From Marinobacter salexigens (GTDB lineage: Bacteria; Pseudomonadota; Gammaproteobacteria; Pseudomonadales; Oleiphilaceae), in NCBI RefSeq assembly GCF_002806945.1, contig NZ_NIHC01000001.1, positions 806,001 to 870,000 on the forward strand: a DNA stretch of 64,000 nucleotides, given 5' to 3'. Positions 44,194 through 52,671 of the stretch are shown one piece after another. The position numbers were made by a program, and so were the translations under genes. Under the pieces are notes generated by a model that was not told the DNA's origin, made no database searches, and saw nothing but the letters and a program-made list of their open reading frames with translations. How positions within the stretch are numbered: position 1 is the stretch's first letter; every line of letters starts with the position of its first letter.

Positions 44194-45876
44194 ATGGCAT
44201 TGGATCCCCGCAAGCAGACCTCCTTGCACTGTTTGTACTACTGGGCAGAAAAAAGCCCTGAAAGAACATACCTCACCCAGCCCTATCCCGATGGTACGGT
44301 AGAAAATATTAGCTGGGAGCAGGCTGCCGACCAGGTGTCGCGCATGGCGGCCCACCTCAACAGTCTGGAGTTGTCTGAGGGCAGTAATATCGCCGTTCTC
44401 GGCAAAAACAGTGCGCACTGGATACTGTCGGATCTCGCCATTTGGGCCGCCGGGCACGTTTCCGTGCCCTTATATCCCACGCTTAACGGGGACGCTGCTG
44501 CTTATGTGCTTGAGCACTCTGATGCCAAGTTGCTGTTTTTGGGTAAACTTGATGGCACCGCAGATGGCTGGAATGATATAAAAGGCCACATTCCTCCTGA
44601 TCTTCCAATCATTTCTCTGCCCATGTCGCCGCGCGATGATACCCCCAAGTGGATTGACGTTATTGCCAAACATGAGCCGGCGGCGCCGCAGTTACCGAGC
44701 CAGGATGCACTTGCCACGATTGTTTACACGTCCGGCAGCACGGGGCGCCCTAAAGGAGTTATGCACAATTTCGGAGCCATGATGTCGGTGGCAGATGGGC
44801 TGCAACAGATGTTCTCGGTGTCCTCTGAGGATCGTATGCTGTCCTATCTTCCTTTGGCGCACGTGGCAGAGCGGGCGGCGGTTGAAACCCAGTCGCTGTA
44901 TTTTGGCTTTCATGTGTATTTTGCCGATAACCTGGACACCTTTCAGCAGGATCTTCAGCGTGCCCGGCCGACTCTATTCTTCTCAGTCCCGCGCTTGTGG
45001 ATGAAGTTTTATCTTGGGGTAAACGCCAAGTTGCCACCCAAGAAACAAAAGCTGCTATTCAGCATCCCGTTTGTGCGTTCTGCGGTGAAAAAGAAAGTGC
45101 TCAAACAGTTGGGGCTGGATCATTGCCGGGCAGCCCTCACCGGCGCTGCACCATTGTCTGAAGAAATCATCCTGTGGTACCGAAACCTTGGCCTGGAGTT
45201 GCTTGAGGTTTATGGCATGACAGAAAACTTCGGATACTCCCATGCCAGCAGACCCGGACGAGCCACGATAGGCCTGGTAGGTGAGGCCAACCCCGGGGTT
45301 GAGCATCGCATCGGCGAAGGGGGAGAGTTACTGGTGAAAAGCCCAGGGATGATGATGGGCTACTATCAAAACGAAGAAAAAACCCGCGAAGACGTCACCG
45401 ATGATGGCTTTCTTAAAACCGGTGATATGGGGGAGATTGATGCAAATGGCTACCTTAAAATTACCGGCCGAGTGAAAGACCTCTTCAAAACCTCAAAAGG
45501 GAAATACGTTGTGCCGGTTCCTATTGAAAACCGGTTCAACCACCCCTCGGTGGAAGCTGTCTGTGTGGCCGGCGCCAACCAACCCCAGCCCTGCCTGATG
45601 ATACTGTTGTCTGAAGACGTTCGGGATGCGCTTTCAGGGGGTATGGATAGGGCTGAGCTTGAACAGGAACTGCTGAAAGAGTTGGGCGCAGTAAATGAAG
45701 AGTGTGAAGCCCATGAAAAAATACCGTTTTTGGTGGTCGTGAAAGAACCCTGGACCACAGAAAACGGCATGCTCACGCCAACCATGAAGATCAAGCGGAA
45801 TGTTATAGAAGATGTCTACAATCGCAAGATGGACGGTTGGTTTGGCCAGAAAAAGAAAGTAATTTGGGAAATTTGA
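44194..45876 (+). CDS. AMP-forming acyl-CoA synthetase
   Basis: The product has 560 residues from the ATG at 44194 (CAGGAG upstream). Adenylation motifs are IVYTSGSTGRPKGVMHNFG, YGMTENFGYSHAS and LKTGDMGEIDANGYLKITGR, and the C-terminal catalytic Lys occurs in the MLTPTMKIKRNVI segment. The length and the YLPLAHVAER block fit the long-chain synthetase group rather than short-chain acetate enzymes. It converts a fatty acid to acyl-CoA with ATP. It stands alone and is closed by a strong terminator. Confidence 0.9.
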   Translation: MALDPRKQTSLHCLYYWAEKSPERTYLTQPYPDGTVENISWEQAADQVSRMAAHLNSLELSEGSNIAVLGKNSAHWILSDLAIWAAGHVSVPLYPTLNGDAAAYVLEHSDAKLLFLGKLDGTADGWNDIKGHIPPDLPIISLPMSPRDDTPKWIDVIAKHEPAAPQLPSQDALATIVYTSGSTGRPKGVMHNFGAMMSVADGLQQMFSVSSEDRMLSYLPLAHVAERAAVETQSLYFGFHVYFADNLDTFQQDLQRARPTLFFSVPRLWMKFYLGVNAKLPPKKQKLLFSIPFVRSAVKKKVLKQLGLDHCRAALTGAAPLSEEIILWYRNLGLELLEVYGMTENFGYSHASRPGRATIGLVGEANPGVEHRIGEGGELLVKSPGMMMGYYQNEEKTREDVTDDGFLKTGDMGEIDANGYLKITGRVKDLFKTSKGKYVVPVPIENRFNHPSVEAVCVAGANQPQPCLMILLSEDVRDALSGGMDRAELEQELLKELGAVNEECEAHEKIPFLVVVKEPWTTENGMLTPTMKIKRNVIEDVYNRKMDGWFGQKKKVIWEI

Positions 45877-45887
45877 TCGAGTAATGC

Positions 45888-45927
45888 AAAACGCCGGTGG
45901 CTCTGAGATCAGAATCACCGGCGTTTT
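45888..45927 (+). terminator. Strong terminator after the acyl-CoA synthetase gene
   Basis: AAAACGCCGGTG / CACCGGCGTTTT is a perfect 12-base stem around a 16-base loop. The A-run on the left and T-run on the right make it usable from both directions, which suits the convergent small gene at 45993-46187. Confidence 0.85.
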
Positions 45928-45992
45928 CAGTTTGGCTACTTGGTTCAGAGCTGCGGTAATTGGTGCAGCTCATTACGTTTGCCTGACTGGAA

Positions 45993-46187
45993 TCAGTGTC
46001 CGCCTTGCATCTGAACGATTTCGGGCGTTGCTTCTGCAGCCTTACGGTTAAAGGACCGCAGCTTACGGCTCATAAACTGGACTGCCATTTTCGCCGCCGC
46101 ACGAGTGTGCTGGCTTCTCACCGCAGTACTGTTGTGGAGGATACTGGACGGTAGCGAGTGAACGGTTGTCATAGGTCTTTGTGCCAT
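45993..46187 (-). CDS. 64-residue basic protein of unknown function
   Basis: The gene has an almost ideal ribosome-binding site (AAGGAGGAAG seven bases before the ATG). The product is basic, with Arg/Lys/His clustered in VRSQHTRAAAKMAVQFMSRKLRSFNRKAAE, and has no membrane segment or cysteine. A short amphipathic helix is likely. It is divergent from a LysR gene across 140 bases and ends near the bidirectional terminator. No family is recognised; DNA or RNA binding would be a guess from charge alone. Confidence 0.65.
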   Translation of the reverse strand: MAQRPMTTVHSLPSSILHNSTAVRSQHTRAAAKMAVQFMSRKLRSFNRKAAEATPEIVQMQGGH

Positions 46188-46327
46188 AACGACTTCCTCC
46201 TTATCTGGTGAGTTTTTACAGGTGAGTGGAAAAATTCTATTTCTGACTATGTACTGAATTATAAGGGTATTATTTTGCAGCGTAAATACGTTAAACTCCG
46301 TACTCTTGTTGCAAATATGCAGTAGCT

Positions 46328-47227
46328 ATGGACTGGGATTATCTACGATATATACATGCTCTGGCAATAGGCGGAACCCTCGCCAAAGCCGGAGAAATAC
46401 TGGGCGTACATCAAACCACGGTTTTGCGTCGCCTTGACCAGATGGAAGAGACGCTGGGCGTTCAATTCTTCGAGCGTAATCGGGATGGGTTGCAGCTGAC
46501 CCCCGTGGGCGAAACTGCCTTCCGCAATGCAGAAAAGCTCTCTGTGGAGATGGAAAACCTCGAGCGCAAATTGGTAGGCCAGGACTCAGCACCGGTGGGA
46601 AAGGTACGGCTGGCGGCTGAAGATACGATGATGAGCGAATTGCTCGGGTCAGTTCTGGCTGAGTTGGTGCGGGAGTTTCCCGACGTTGAGCTGGAGGTAC
46701 TCACCGATAACGACGTTACCAATCTTACTCACAGAGAAGCGGATCTTACTCTGCGCCCTGAGAATAAGCCCCAGGCAACTCTGGAAGGTGAGCGTGTGGC
46801 GGCGATTGAGTCTGCAGTCTACGGATCTGCCAGTTATTGTCGGCGTCATCGCGATATTGATATTGAAAACCACCCTGAGGACTGCCTTTGGATTATTCCG
46901 GATGACACCTTCAGTCATCTGGCCACGGGGCGGTGGTATCGAAAGCATTTGAAAAATGCCACCTCCGTTATTCGCTGCAACAGCTTGCTTGCCATGCACG
47001 CTTTGGCGCGCGCGGGCGCAGGGCTTGCGGTTTTGCCTTGTTTCCTGGGTGAGGGCGCAAAGGAGTTACGCAGGTTGTCTGATCCTCTGGAAGGTGAAAG
47101 CGTTGATCTGTGGGTTCATGTAAGCCAGGACACACAGCAAATGGCGCGGATACGAATCGTAAAAGAGTTTCTGGTGGACAGGCTGCGTGCCCAGGCATCA
47201 GCCATTGAGTTTAACCCAGATGGTTAA
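46328..47227 (+). CDS. LysR-family transcription regulator
   Basis: The product has 299 residues: N-terminal winged HTH (about 1-60; GTLAKAGEILGVHQTTVLRRLDQMEETLGVQFFER) and a periplasmic-binding-like effector domain. HQTTVLRR in place of the usual QPAVSRQ in the recognition helix occurs in a subgroup of LysR proteins. It is divergent from the 64-residue basic protein gene, its most likely regulated neighbour. The effector is unknown. Confidence 0.9.
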   Translation: MDWDYLRYIHALAIGGTLAKAGEILGVHQTTVLRRLDQMEETLGVQFFERNRDGLQLTPVGETAFRNAEKLSVEMENLERKLVGQDSAPVGKVRLAAEDTMMSELLGSVLAELVREFPDVELEVLTDNDVTNLTHREADLTLRPENKPQATLEGERVAAIESAVYGSASYCRRHRDIDIENHPEDCLWIIPDDTFSHLATGRWYRKHLKNATSVIRCNSLLAMHALARAGAGLAVLPCFLGEGAKELRRLSDPLEGESVDLWVHVSQDTQQMARIRIVKEFLVDRLRAQASAIEFNPDG

Positions 47228-47239
47228 AAATACCGGGCC

Positions 47240-47980
47240 TCAGCCGCAGAAAGGCCAGAACTGATACCAGCGCCAGCACTGGAATTCCTGTTCACAGGTT
47301 TTCAGTTGATTGTCGTATCGGAATGCCCGCAACTGAACTCGCGACGCCAGCGCCGTAATGGCAGGCTTGCGGGTATAAGATTTGCGAGCGTAGCCACCTC
47401 GCCCTTCATGGTACGCCAGGTAAAGTTGGCGGGGGTTATAAAAGGGAATGCCAAGCTGGCTGTTTGTGAGGTGGTTATACCAGCCCACAAAATCCAGCGC
47501 ATATTCCATATCGGTTCGCACAGTAAATAAGCCATCGCCATTGGCGGAAAGGTACTCCCCCCATGCGGGATCTAATGCTTGTGCATAGCCGTATGCAGTG
47601 GTTGGCCTGGACCAGGGTATAAAACCCCACAGTTTTGTTCTCGGTGGTCGGGCGTGACTTCGGAACGATGATTCGTAATACACAAAGGCCATTTGGGTCG
47701 CTATTGGAGTCCCCCAGCGTTCCTGGGAGTCTCTTGCGTAGTCGTACCAAACCGTATGCTCTCGGAAGATCTCGCACAGATCGTTCGGGTTAACCGGTGG
47801 TTCCGGGGCCAGTAGGCTGAAACGCAGCGTTGCCCATGTGCCAATGAGCAAGCCCAAAACCGGAAGGCCGTACCATTTCATGTGGGATCGCCACCGATCT
47901 CGACGGGTCTGGCGCTTTCTTTTACGCCGCGGAGCCCGCGCCCAGAACTTTCCTACCAAACTGTCATCTCCAGAACCCAT
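47240..47980 (-). CDS. Membrane-anchored lytic transglycosylase-like protein
   Basis: The product has 246 residues. The N-terminus is very basic (APRRKRKRQTRRDRWR), followed by one membrane span (about 36-52). The periplasmic part resembles an SLT fold: FVYYESSFRSHARPP holds the expected catalytic Glu, TTAYGYAQALDPAWGEY the second motif, and NPRQLYLAYHEGRGGY takes the place of AYNAGPG. The C-terminus has CEQEFQCWRWYQFWPFCG. It probably cleaves glycan strands. It is convergent with the LysR gene. Confidence 0.75.
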   Translation of the reverse strand: MGSGDDSLVGKFWARAPRRKRKRQTRRDRWRSHMKWYGLPVLGLLIGTWATLRFSLLAPEPPVNPNDLCEIFREHTVWYDYARDSQERWGTPIATQMAFVYYESSFRSHARPPRTKLWGFIPWSRPTTAYGYAQALDPAWGEYLSANGDGLFTVRTDMEYALDFVGWYNHLTNSQLGIPFYNPRQLYLAYHEGRGGYARKSYTRKPAITALASRVQLRAFRYDNQLKTCEQEFQCWRWYQFWPFCG

Positions 47981-48048
47981 GGATTGCTTGCTCAGGGGAG
48001 GGTGCCCGTGTCATAAACGCTGCATCCACCAAACAGGATGATAGTTAA

Positions 48049-48867
48049 ATGAAGCTTGGTACCCTAGTTAAACCTCTTTTAGTTGCTGGCCTGTTTATGG
48101 CCGGCTCTGCCATGGCTGCGCCCAGCGCGCAGCGGGTGCTGACGGCATCGCCTATCGACGATATTGTTGAACGCTATCCGGCTATGATGGCCGAAGGTAT
48201 TCGCGAGGGTGTGAAGCGCAGCCAGAAGCTGCCACCTATGGTTGCAGACACGCTTGGATATGTAGTCCGCAACAGCTTTAGCGCGGCAGATATAGAACAG
48301 AAAATTGTAAGTAACCTGGAGCACAACCTTTCGGGTAAGCAGCTTGAGGCGGTAGAGGGCTGGTACAAAACGCCCGTTGCCCGAAAAATATCAGCGGCAG
48401 AAATCGCGGCCTCCGATCCGGCAGCATGGGGGCAGATTCAGGCACGAGCCTCAGAGCTGAACAAGAAGTACAAAGGCACTGATCGCGCACGTATGTTTGA
48501 ACGGTTCGATCGGGCTGCTCGCGCAACCGAAAGTGCAGTGGATACAACTATTGCGGTGCAACTCGGCTTGGCAACAGCAATGGCTGCATTCAGCAGCGAT
48601 TCGACAAATTACGATGAGCTGAAACAGAAACTAGGTAGTCAGCGTAGCGCCATTCGGGGCATTGTGGAGCAGCAGGTGTATGACAGCTATCTACATACCT
48701 ACGAAAAAATCAGCGCTCAGGAGATGGGGTTGTATATCGATTTTCTGGAAAGCGAGGCGGGAACTGCATTTTCCAAAACAGTAACTGAAAGCATCCAGCA
48801 GGCGATTACCGAGCCTATTGAATCCATCGGCAGCCAGTTGGCACGCTTCCTCCTTCCGCAAAAATAG
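48049..48867 (+). CDS. DUF2059 secreted protein
   Basis: The product has 272 residues with a Sec signal (about 1-24, ending AMA). The mature protein is helical; NLEHNLSGKQLEAVEGWYKTPVARKISAAE is the DUF2059 core, repeated more weakly near the C-terminus (QEMGLYIDFLESEAGTAFSKTV). Periplasmic; function unknown. The gene lies alone, convergent with ppiC, with a hairpin between the two stop codons. Confidence 0.83.
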   Translation: MKLGTLVKPLLVAGLFMAGSAMAAPSAQRVLTASPIDDIVERYPAMMAEGIREGVKRSQKLPPMVADTLGYVVRNSFSAADIEQKIVSNLEHNLSGKQLEAVEGWYKTPVARKISAAEIAASDPAAWGQIQARASELNKKYKGTDRARMFERFDRAARATESAVDTTIAVQLGLATAMAAFSSDSTNYDELKQKLGSQRSAIRGIVEQQVYDSYLHTYEKISAQEMGLYIDFLESEAGTAFSKTVTESIQQAITEPIESIGSQLARFLLPQK

Positions 48868-48872
48868 AAACC

Positions 48873-48899
48873 TTGGCTCCTGAGTTGATCAGGAGCCAA
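48873..48899 (-). terminator. Terminator between DUF2059 and ppiC genes
   Basis: TTGGCTCCTGA / TCAGGAGCCAA is a perfect 11-base stem with a five-base loop. On the minus strand it is followed by GGTTTCTATTTTT, so it fits termination of ppiC. On the plus strand there is no U-tract. Confidence 0.7.
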
Positions 48900-48925
48900 A
48901 AGCCAGTCGCGGCAAGGGTAAGCCC

Positions 48926-49204
48926 TTAGCTGCGGCTGGTAACTTCCAGCAGGTGATAACCAAACTGGGTTTTTACTGGTCCGAGAACCTTATTCACTTC
49001 ACCGCTGAACACTACTTTATCGAACTCTGGAACCATCTGGCCTGGGCCGAATGAGCCCAGATCACCGCCGTTGCGGCCGGAAGGGCAAGAGGAGTGCTGC
49101 TTTGCAACTTCTGCAAAGTCCTGACCACCCTCGATTGCGGCTTTCAGTTCTTCACACTTTGCTTCGCTGTCTACCAGAATGTGGCGTGCGGTTGCCTGTG
49201 CCAT
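48926..49204 (-). CDS. ppiC: Parvulin-type peptidyl-prolyl isomerase
   Basis: The product has 92 residues, a single parvulin domain without signal peptide, so it is cytosolic: ATARHILVDSEAKCEELKAAI at the N-terminus, HSSCPSGRNGGDLGSFGPGQMVPEFD in the middle and TQFGYHLLEVT at the end. It catalyses cis/trans isomerisation of prolyl bonds. The length equals that of E. coli PpiC. Confidence 0.94.
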   Translation of the reverse strand: MAQATARHILVDSEAKCEELKAAIEGGQDFAEVAKQHSSCPSGRNGGDLGSFGPGQMVPEFDKVVFSGEVNKVLGPVKTQFGYHLLEVTSRS

Positions 49205-49387
49205 GGTTACTGTCCTTACATAAAATGAATGGGAACTTCAGAGAAGGAATGCTGCCCTTCCGTCGGGCTTGAGGCAAGCCCTTTTTATGCGTGTTTCTGC
49301 GGCCTCACGGTAATCACCGCAAACCTGTACAATGCCGGCTTTCTTTAGCCGGTGCAGCGCTGGCCCTCACATCTATAGGTTTGTTTC

Positions 49388-50974
49388 TTGATCTCTACTG
49401 CCAACATCACCATGCAATTCGGGGCAAAGCCCCTGTTTGAAAACGTTTCTGCCAAGTTCGGTAACGGCAACCGCTACGGCCTGATCGGAGCCAATGGCTG
49501 CGGTAAATCCACACTGATGAAAATCCTCGGTGGCGACCTGGAGCCTTCTGCCGGCCAGGTTATGCTGGAGCCGAACGTTCGCCTGGGTAAGTTGCGGCAG
49601 GATCAGTTTGCCTACGAAACCTGCTCTGTTATGGACACCGTCATCATGGGCCATGAAGAGCTTTGGCACGTAAAGAAAGAGCGTGATCGCATCTACTCGC
49701 TGGCAGAGATGAGCGAAGAAGACGGTATGGCCGTGGCAGATCTGGAAGTTCAGTTCGCGGAGATGGACGGCTACACAGCTGAATCCCGCGCTGGTGAATT
49801 GCTATTGGGGTTGGATATACCCCTGGAGCAACACGAAGGCCCTATGAGCAACCTGGCCCCTGGCTGGAAATTGCGAGTTTTGTTGGCGCAGGCACTGTTT
49901 TCTGATCCCGACGTATTGTTGCTCGACGAACCCACCAACCACCTGGACATTAACACTATCCGTTGGCTGGAAAATATTCTGGTAGCTCGCAGCAGCACCA
50001 TGATCATCATTTCCCACGACCGCCACTTCCTGAACAGCGTGTGCACCCACATGGCCGATCTGGATTACGGTGAGCTGAGGTTGTTCCCGGGCAACTACGA
50101 TGAATACATGACCGCCGCCACCATGGCTCGCGAGCGCCTGCAGGCAGACAACGCCAAGAAGAAGGCACAGATTGCAGAACTCCAGCAGTTCGTAAGCCGC
50201 TTCTCGGCCAACGCCTCGAAAGCCAAACAGGCCACCTCCCGTGCTCGCCAGATCGACAAGATCCAGCTGGATGAAGTAAAGCCATCCAGCCGCGTAAGCC
50301 CGTTTATCCGTTTTGAGCAGGGCAAGAAACTGCACCGCCAAGCCGTAACCATTCGGGATCTGACCAAAGGTTTTGATGGCAATACGCTGTTCAACAAGCT
50401 GAACCTGCAGGTGGAAGCTGGCGAGCGCGTGGCCATTATCGGCCCCAACGGTATTGGTAAAACCACATTACTGCAGTGCCTGGCTGGCGCTTATGAGCCG
50501 GACAGCGGTGAGGTTAAGTGGACCGATAGCGCGGAAGTGGGCTACTACGCCCAGGATCACACGGATGATTTTGCGGATGACGACACGCTATCTGAGTGGA
50601 TGGCACAGTGGACCACCGGCGGCGAGCAACTGGTTCGCGGCACCCTGGGGCGTATGCTGTTTTCTGGCGATGATATTGGTAAATCGGTGCGGGTTATTTC
50701 CGGTGGTGAGCAGGGGCGCATGTTGTTCGGTAAGCTGATTCTGCAAAAGCCGAACGTAATGCTGCTGGATGAGCCTACTAACCACTTGGATATGGAGTCT
50801 ATCGAGGCGCTGAACCTGGCACTTGAGAACTATCCGGGTACACTGATTTTCGTGAGCCACGACCGTGAGTTTGTGTCTTCCCTGGCGACTCGAATTATTG
50901 AGCTTACGCCGGATGGCATTACGGACTTTAGTGGGACTTATGATGATTATCTTCGTAGCCAGGGTTATGTCTAA
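49388..50974 (+). CDS. ybiT: ABC-F ATPase, YbiT type
   Basis: The product has 528 residues starting with TTG at 49388 (no ATG precedes the conserved N-terminus [19 protein letters not shown]). Two ABC domains are joined by a charged linker: Walker [12 protein letters not shown] and [11 protein letters not shown], Walker [12 protein letters not shown] twice. The first signature is degenerate ([10 protein letters not shown]) and the second is [12 protein letters not shown]. There are no membrane segments. ABC-F proteins act on the ribosome. The match to YbiT is good along the whole length. A palindromic intergenic element follows 24 bases after the stop. Confidence 0.92.
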   Translation: MISTANITMQFGAKPLFENVSAKFGNGNRYGLIGANGCGKSTLMKILGGDLEPSAGQVMLEPNVRLGKLRQDQFAYETCSVMDTVIMGHEELWHVKKERDRIYSLAEMSEEDGMAVADLEVQFAEMDGYTAESRAGELLLGLDIPLEQHEGPMSNLAPGWKLRVLLAQALFSDPDVLLLDEPTNHLDINTIRWLENILVARSSTMIIISHDRHFLNSVCTHMADLDYGELRLFPGNYDEYMTAATMARERLQADNAKKKAQIAELQQFVSRFSANASKAKQATSRARQIDKIQLDEVKPSSRVSPFIRFEQGKKLHRQAVTIRDLTKGFDGNTLFNKLNLQVEAGERVAIIGPNGIGKTTLLQCLAGAYEPDSGEVKWTDSAEVGYYAQDHTDDFADDDTLSEWMAQWTTGGEQLVRGTLGRMLFSGDDIGKSVRVISGGEQGRMLFGKLILQKPNVMLLDEPTNHLDMESIEALNLALENYPGTLIFVSHDREFVSSLATRIIELTPDGITDFSGTYDDYLRSQGYV

Positions 50975-50997
50975 AACTTACTGATTCTTTGGAGGCT

Positions 50998-51106
50998 GGG
51001 CAGTCTGGCAGGGCTGTCCAAAAAACCGCTGTTAATACATCCTTATACGCTTGGCTCCGCCATCCATGGCTCCGCACATTTTTTGGACAGCCCTGCCAGC
51101 CTGCCC
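50998..51106. repeat. Palindromic intergenic element, copy 1
   Basis: Arms of 28 bases (50998-51025 and 51079-51106) are complementary with one mismatch, around a 53-base loop. The arm sequence (outer part GGGCAG.CTGGCAGGGCTG) differs from that of copy 2, while the inner edge CCAAAAA and the loop are shared. The loop begins CCGCTG and contains TACATCC, TACGCTTGGCTCCGC and the end CCGCACA. A 15-base extra piece includes a second GGCTCCGC. It lies between the ybiT and DUF1415 genes. Confidence 0.85.
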
Positions 51107-51150
51107 GATCTGAACTATGGAGTTTGGATCAACAACCAGAGGGATTAATT

Positions 51151-51714
51151 GTGAACGACGGAACGGTAGTTCAAGCAACCCGGAAATGGGTCGAAGACGT
51201 TGTTGTTGGTTACAACCTGTGCCCCTTCGCCAAGCGGGAACTGGTCAGAGACCGGGTACGGTTTGTGGTATCCGAGGCAGATAACGAAGACGGACTCCTC
51301 CAAGCCCTGCAAACCGAACTCCTGCGCTTGGACGATGAACCGGAAATCGAAACCACAATCCTGATCCACCCCCACGTACTGCAAGACTTTGCAGACTACA
51401 ACGAGTTTCTGGGCGCTGCCGACGGGCTGTTAACCTATCTGGACATGGAAGGCATCTACCAGATTGCCAGTTTCCATCCGGAATATCAGTTTGCTGGCAC
51501 TGAATCGGATGATGCGGAGAATTACACCAATCGATCTCCGTTCCCCATGCTTCACCTGTTGCGGGAAGCCAGTCTGGAAGCGGCGATTGATAATCATCCG
51601 GATGTAGATGGAATACCGCTGCGGAACATTGAGCTTATGAACAAACTCGGTGCGGAGAAAATGCGGACGATTTTAACCGAGAGTCTGACTGCGTCGGAGA
51701 ATACTGGGGAGTAG
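51151..51714 (+). CDS. DUF1415 protein
   Basis: The product has 187 residues from the GTG at 51151 (AGAGGG upstream). VEDVVVGYNLCPFAKRE near the N-terminus, ILIHPHVLQDFADYNEFL and GIYQIASFHPEYQFAGT are conserved blocks of DUF1415. It is soluble, and the function is not known to me. It is the only gene between the two palindromic elements, which face it in opposite orientations. Confidence 0.88.
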   Translation: MNDGTVVQATRKWVEDVVVGYNLCPFAKRELVRDRVRFVVSEADNEDGLLQALQTELLRLDDEPEIETTILIHPHVLQDFADYNEFLGAADGLLTYLDMEGIYQIASFHPEYQFAGTESDDAENYTNRSPFPMLHLLREASLEAAIDNHPDVDGIPLRNIELMNKLGAEKMRTILTESLTASENTGE

Positions 51715-51782
51715 GCCGTTGCACCGGTGCGGTCCTCCCACTCAAATGTGTGTGAAGCGACGAATCCAAGGGAGTAGACAGT

Positions 51783-51878
51783 AGCGCCTATGGGGGGCCT
51801 TCTCCCAAAAATGTGCGGAGCCAAGCGTACATGGATGTACTTGCAGCGGTTTTTGGGAGAAGGCCCCCCATAGGCGCT
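51783..51878. repeat. Palindromic intergenic element, copy 2 (inverted)
   Basis: Perfect 29-base arms (51783-51811 and 51850-51878) surround a 38-base loop. The arms (AGCGCCTATGGGGGGCC outward) share nothing with copy 1 except the inner CCCAAAAA. Read on the minus strand, the loop is CCGCTG..AGTACATCC..GTACGCTTGGCTCCGCACA, matching copy 1 apart from a few substitutions and the missing 15 bases. It lies 68 bases after the DUF1415 stop. Confidence 0.87.
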
Positions 51879-51942
51879 TGCACAGTGCCGATCTTATGCA
51901 GGCACGAAAAAAATCAAAGCAAAGAAAAAAAGAGGCACCTCA

Positions 51943-52671
51943 GTGGCAAGACTGTTCGAGCAAATAGATAGCCAACCCTCCGAAATCGGCGAAATCACAC
52001 TCCGCCGCCGACGCATCCCCGCACTGGGCGACCGAGACATCTACGAAGTAAAACTCGGCGAAGAATTTCTCATGTCCAGCATGTTCGTAGACGCCGAAGT
52101 CGCACTCTCAAACCTAGGGCTGAATGAAACCGAAGGGGATAACCTCAGCGTTGTCGTAGGCGGCCTCGGGCTAGGCTATACCGCCGTAGCCGCACTCAAA
52201 CATGAGCGAGTAGGGGAACTGCTGATCGTCGAATACTTCGAACCCGTCATCCGCTGGCACCAGCAAGAATACGTACCCCTCGGCAAAGACATCAACGCCG
52301 ATGCCCGCAGCCGCTACATCCACGGCAGCTTCTTTGACCTCGCCATTGCCGACCCCGAACACGGTGGCTTTGATCCCCAGGCACCCGGCAAAGAATTCGA
52401 CGCCATACTCCTGGATATCGACCACTCTCCCCGCGCTCTGCTGAACGACTCCAACGCCAGCTTCTACACCACCGACAATATCAGCCGCATGGCAAGGCAA
52501 CTCAAACCCCGTGGTATCTTTGCCATGTGGTCCAATGAGGCAGAAGACGACGTATTCATGGATGTGCTGCAGAATGTGTTCACGGACGTCGTTTGTCATG
52601 TAGTGAGCTTCTACAACCCGTTCCAGAACAGGGAATCTTTTAACACCGTATACGTGGCCCGCAAACCGTGA
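51943..52671 (+). CDS. Spermidine-synthase-like protein (paralogue 2)
   Basis: The product has 242 residues from the GTG at 51943 (AGAGG upstream). The Rossmann core VVGGLGLGYTAVAAL, LIVEYFEPVIRWHQ, HGSFFDLA and DAILLDIDHSPRALL matches the protein at 24147-24821 in motif order, and both end with MW or YWS followed by a similar tail. The aminopropyl-transfer motif of true spermidine synthase is not clear. Its stop overlaps the start of the sirtuin gene by four bases (GTGA), so the two are translationally coupled. Confidence 0.8.
   Translation: MARLFEQIDSQPSEIGEITLRRRRIPALGDRDIYEVKLGEEFLMSSMFVDAEVALSNLGLNETEGDNLSVVVGGLGLGYTAVAALKHERVGELLIVEYFEPVIRWHQQEYVPLGKDINADARSRYIHGSFFDLAIADPEHGGFDPQAPGKEFDAILLDIDHSPRALLNDSNASFYTTDNISRMARQLKPRGIFAMWSNEAEDDVFMDVLQNVFTDVVCHVVSFYNPFQNRESFNTVYVARKP

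Noticed and set aside
51719..51780. Possible decayed third palindromic element before copy 2
   Set aside because: The stretch ATGTGTGTGAAGCGACG resembles the loop end, and GCACCGGTGC is a small palindrome, but the second arm is missing and similarity is too short to support a call.
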